From Candidatus Bathyarchaeota archaeon A05DMB-2 (lineage in GTDB: Archaea > Thermoproteota > Bathyarchaeia > Bathyarchaeales > Bathycorpusculaceae), in assembly GCA_018475625.1 (NCBI GenBank), contig JAAKEZ010000014.1, positions 1-52,379 of the forward strand: a DNA stretch of 52,379 nt, given 5' to 3'. This document shows positions 51,266-52,379 of this stretch, one piece after another. Positions within the stretch are counted from its first letter, which is position 1, and every line of letters begins with the position of its first letter. The notes beneath the pieces are model-generated. The model had not been told where the DNA came from, searched no databases, and saw only the letters and a program-made list of their open reading frames with translations. The position numbers and the translations under genes were made by a program.

Positions 51266-52379
51266 ATGAACATTAGCAAATGCAAGACAAATTTAACAGC
51301 AACTTTCACTTTGATTCTCTTGATGGTAGTAGGAACATTCGCGGCTGTGCCTGTTAACGCTCAATACCTGAACATGCAAGAAGGCGGCTCTATCCCATTG
51401 CCTGCCGGCGTCACTCCTAATTATACAGTCAAAACCGAAGCACATCTAAGCTTTAACCCTAATCCGGTGGGCGTCGGACAAACTGTCACAGTTATCATGT
51501 GGCTGGCGCCTCCAACTCACGTAAGCAGATACTTCAGCAACTTCACCGCGATAATAACAGACCCAGACGGAACTCGCAAAGTTATCTCGAAACCAAGCTA
51601 CTACGGAGACGCAACTTCATGGCTACAGTTTGCACCTGACAAAACCGGCGTGTGGAAAATCGAATTTGAATTTCCAGGAGGCTACTTCCCAGCAGGAAAC
51701 TACACAGTTACAAGAGCAACGGCGACTGTTTCCGCAGGAGTCGTCAGCTTTGCTGAATCAGTCTATTACGCGCCAAGTCATGATGGACCATATAACCTTA
51801 CTGTGCAGGAGGAACCGGTAGCTTCTTGGCCTGCTTCGCCCCTTCCCACAGACTATTGGACACGTCCAGTCTCACCGGAAAACAGGGAATGGTGGCCCAT
51901 TCTAGGCTACTTTCCATCTACTGGTGTTGTGGGTGAAGAAGGCGCGTACTGGCCAGAGGAGACAAACACGTACATGAGCAACTACAGATACCTTCCATAC
52001 GTTCAAGGACCAAACTCAGCTCACGTTGTATGGAAGCGCGAGGGTGCCATAGGCGGCTTAATCGGTGGACCACTGGAAGACATATCATGGACTTCTGGTG
52101 GCGGTAATCCGTCGATAATTTATGCTGGAAGATGCTACCAAACTTTGACGAAAGTTGTGGACGGAGCGCCTACTAGTGTTTGGCAATGCTATGACCTGCG
52201 AACTGGAGAAGTGTACTGGGAACGGACAGGCGTTACACAAGCACCCACATTGGTAACCTATTGGGAAGGTTATTCAGAAACTCCTGGTGGCGCACCATAT
52301 TGGGGAAGAAACGTGTTTCTTACGTATGTAGGCGGTGGACGACTGATATACTATGACCCCTATACTGGTGCTGCAACCT
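51266..52379 (+). CDS. Secreted surface protein with PQQ-like beta-propeller, partial (runs off the window)
   Basis: The frame opens at ATG 51266 and is uninterrupted to the window end. The signal peptide is residues about 8-33 (LTATFTLILLMVVGTFAAVP, ending VNAQ). An Ig-like domain follows (LSFNPNPVGVGQTVTVIMWL, then FTAIITDPDGTRKVI), then LPTDYWTRPVSPENREWWPI and propeller-like repeats (YDLRTGEVYWERTG, IYYDPYTGA). Such proteins are large cell-surface proteins of Bathyarchaeia-type archaea, anchored by a C-terminal helix not seen here. The leader (caccaaatacaggagaatag) resembles that of the upstream pseudogene. Confidence 0.8.
   Translation, partial: MNISKCKTNLTATFTLILLMVVGTFAAVPVNAQYLNMQEGGSIPLPAGVTPNYTVKTEAHLSFNPNPVGVGQTVTVIMWLAPPTHVSRYFSNFTAIITDPDGTRKVISKPSYYGDATSWLQFAPDKTGVWKIEFEFPGGYFPAGNYTVTRATATVSAGVVSFAESVYYAPSHDGPYNLTVQEEPVASWPASPLPTDYWTRPVSPENREWWPILGYFPSTGVVGEEGAYWPEETNTYMSNYRYLPYVQGPNSAHVVWKREGAIGGLIGGPLEDISWTSGGGNPSIIYAGRCYQTLTKVVDGAPTSVWQCYDLRTGEVYWERTGVTQAPTLVTYWEGYSETPGGAPYWGRNVFLTYVGGGRLIYYDPYTGAAT

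Overview
The window looks like chromosomal DNA of an uncultured archaeon, most probably of the Bathyarchaeia or a related TACK lineage (inference). The evidence is a class I lysyl-tRNA synthetase, a UPF0147 protein, a short p27/SSSCA1-type zinc-ribbon protein, a DUF4382 protein, AT-rich TATA-like boxes ahead of genes, frequent TTG starts, and large PQQ-like surface proteins.

Layout. (1) 1-2363 is the end of one integrated element. It holds a minus-strand run of small ribbon-helix-helix and zinc-ribbon genes and ends in a tyrosine integrase next to tRNA-Glu(UUC). (2) 2374-8101 is chromosome: tRNA-Glu, a membrane winged-helix regulator, a NitrOD5-like protein, a DUF4382 protein, an HD phosphohydrolase, thymidylate kinase, conserved small proteins and the UPF0147 gene. 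(3) 8084-43123 holds two head-to-tail copies of one 17,513-bp integrative element. They are separated and flanked by three copies of a 14-bp core, gaagccataaaaga, at 8084, 25597 and 43110. The left core is the last codons of the UPF0147 gene. (4) 43124-52379 is chromosome again: a PadR-like regulator, cupin, FAD dehydrogenase, zinc-ribbon/SPFH membrane module, lysyl-tRNA synthetase, a decayed surface-protein gene, and the start of an intact paralogue that runs off the window.

The element has three modules. The replication/integration module (minus strand) contains a 56-aa RHH protein, three small proteins, an 853-aa primase-polymerase/P-loop protein and a zinc-ribbon tyrosine recombinase beside the att site; it recalls pRN1-type archaeal plasmids. 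The middle module is a plus-strand type III CRISPR effector operon, cmr1-cmr6-like-csx11 (Cas10)-cmr4-cmr5-RAMP. Its order and divergent Cas10 fit subtype III-C. The window contains no CRISPR array, cas1, cas2 or cas6, so the complex would need crRNAs supplied in trans. The third module is an AbiEi/AbiEii toxin-antitoxin pair at the other end, whose antitoxin carries an extra N-terminal nuclease-like domain.

The most notable features are the exact tandem duplication of a CRISPR-effector-bearing element, its insertion into the 3' end of a protein-coding gene with the reading frame restored, the mobile array-less III-C complex without a visible GGDD cyclase motif, and a cmr6-like gene whose expected ATG is ATA because one base change apparently altered both a start and the overlapping stop. 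Two small zinc-ribbon genes in the element carry in-frame TAA stops. Both copies appear identical, so the tandem array is either very recent or an assembly effect of a coexisting circular form; long reads would decide.
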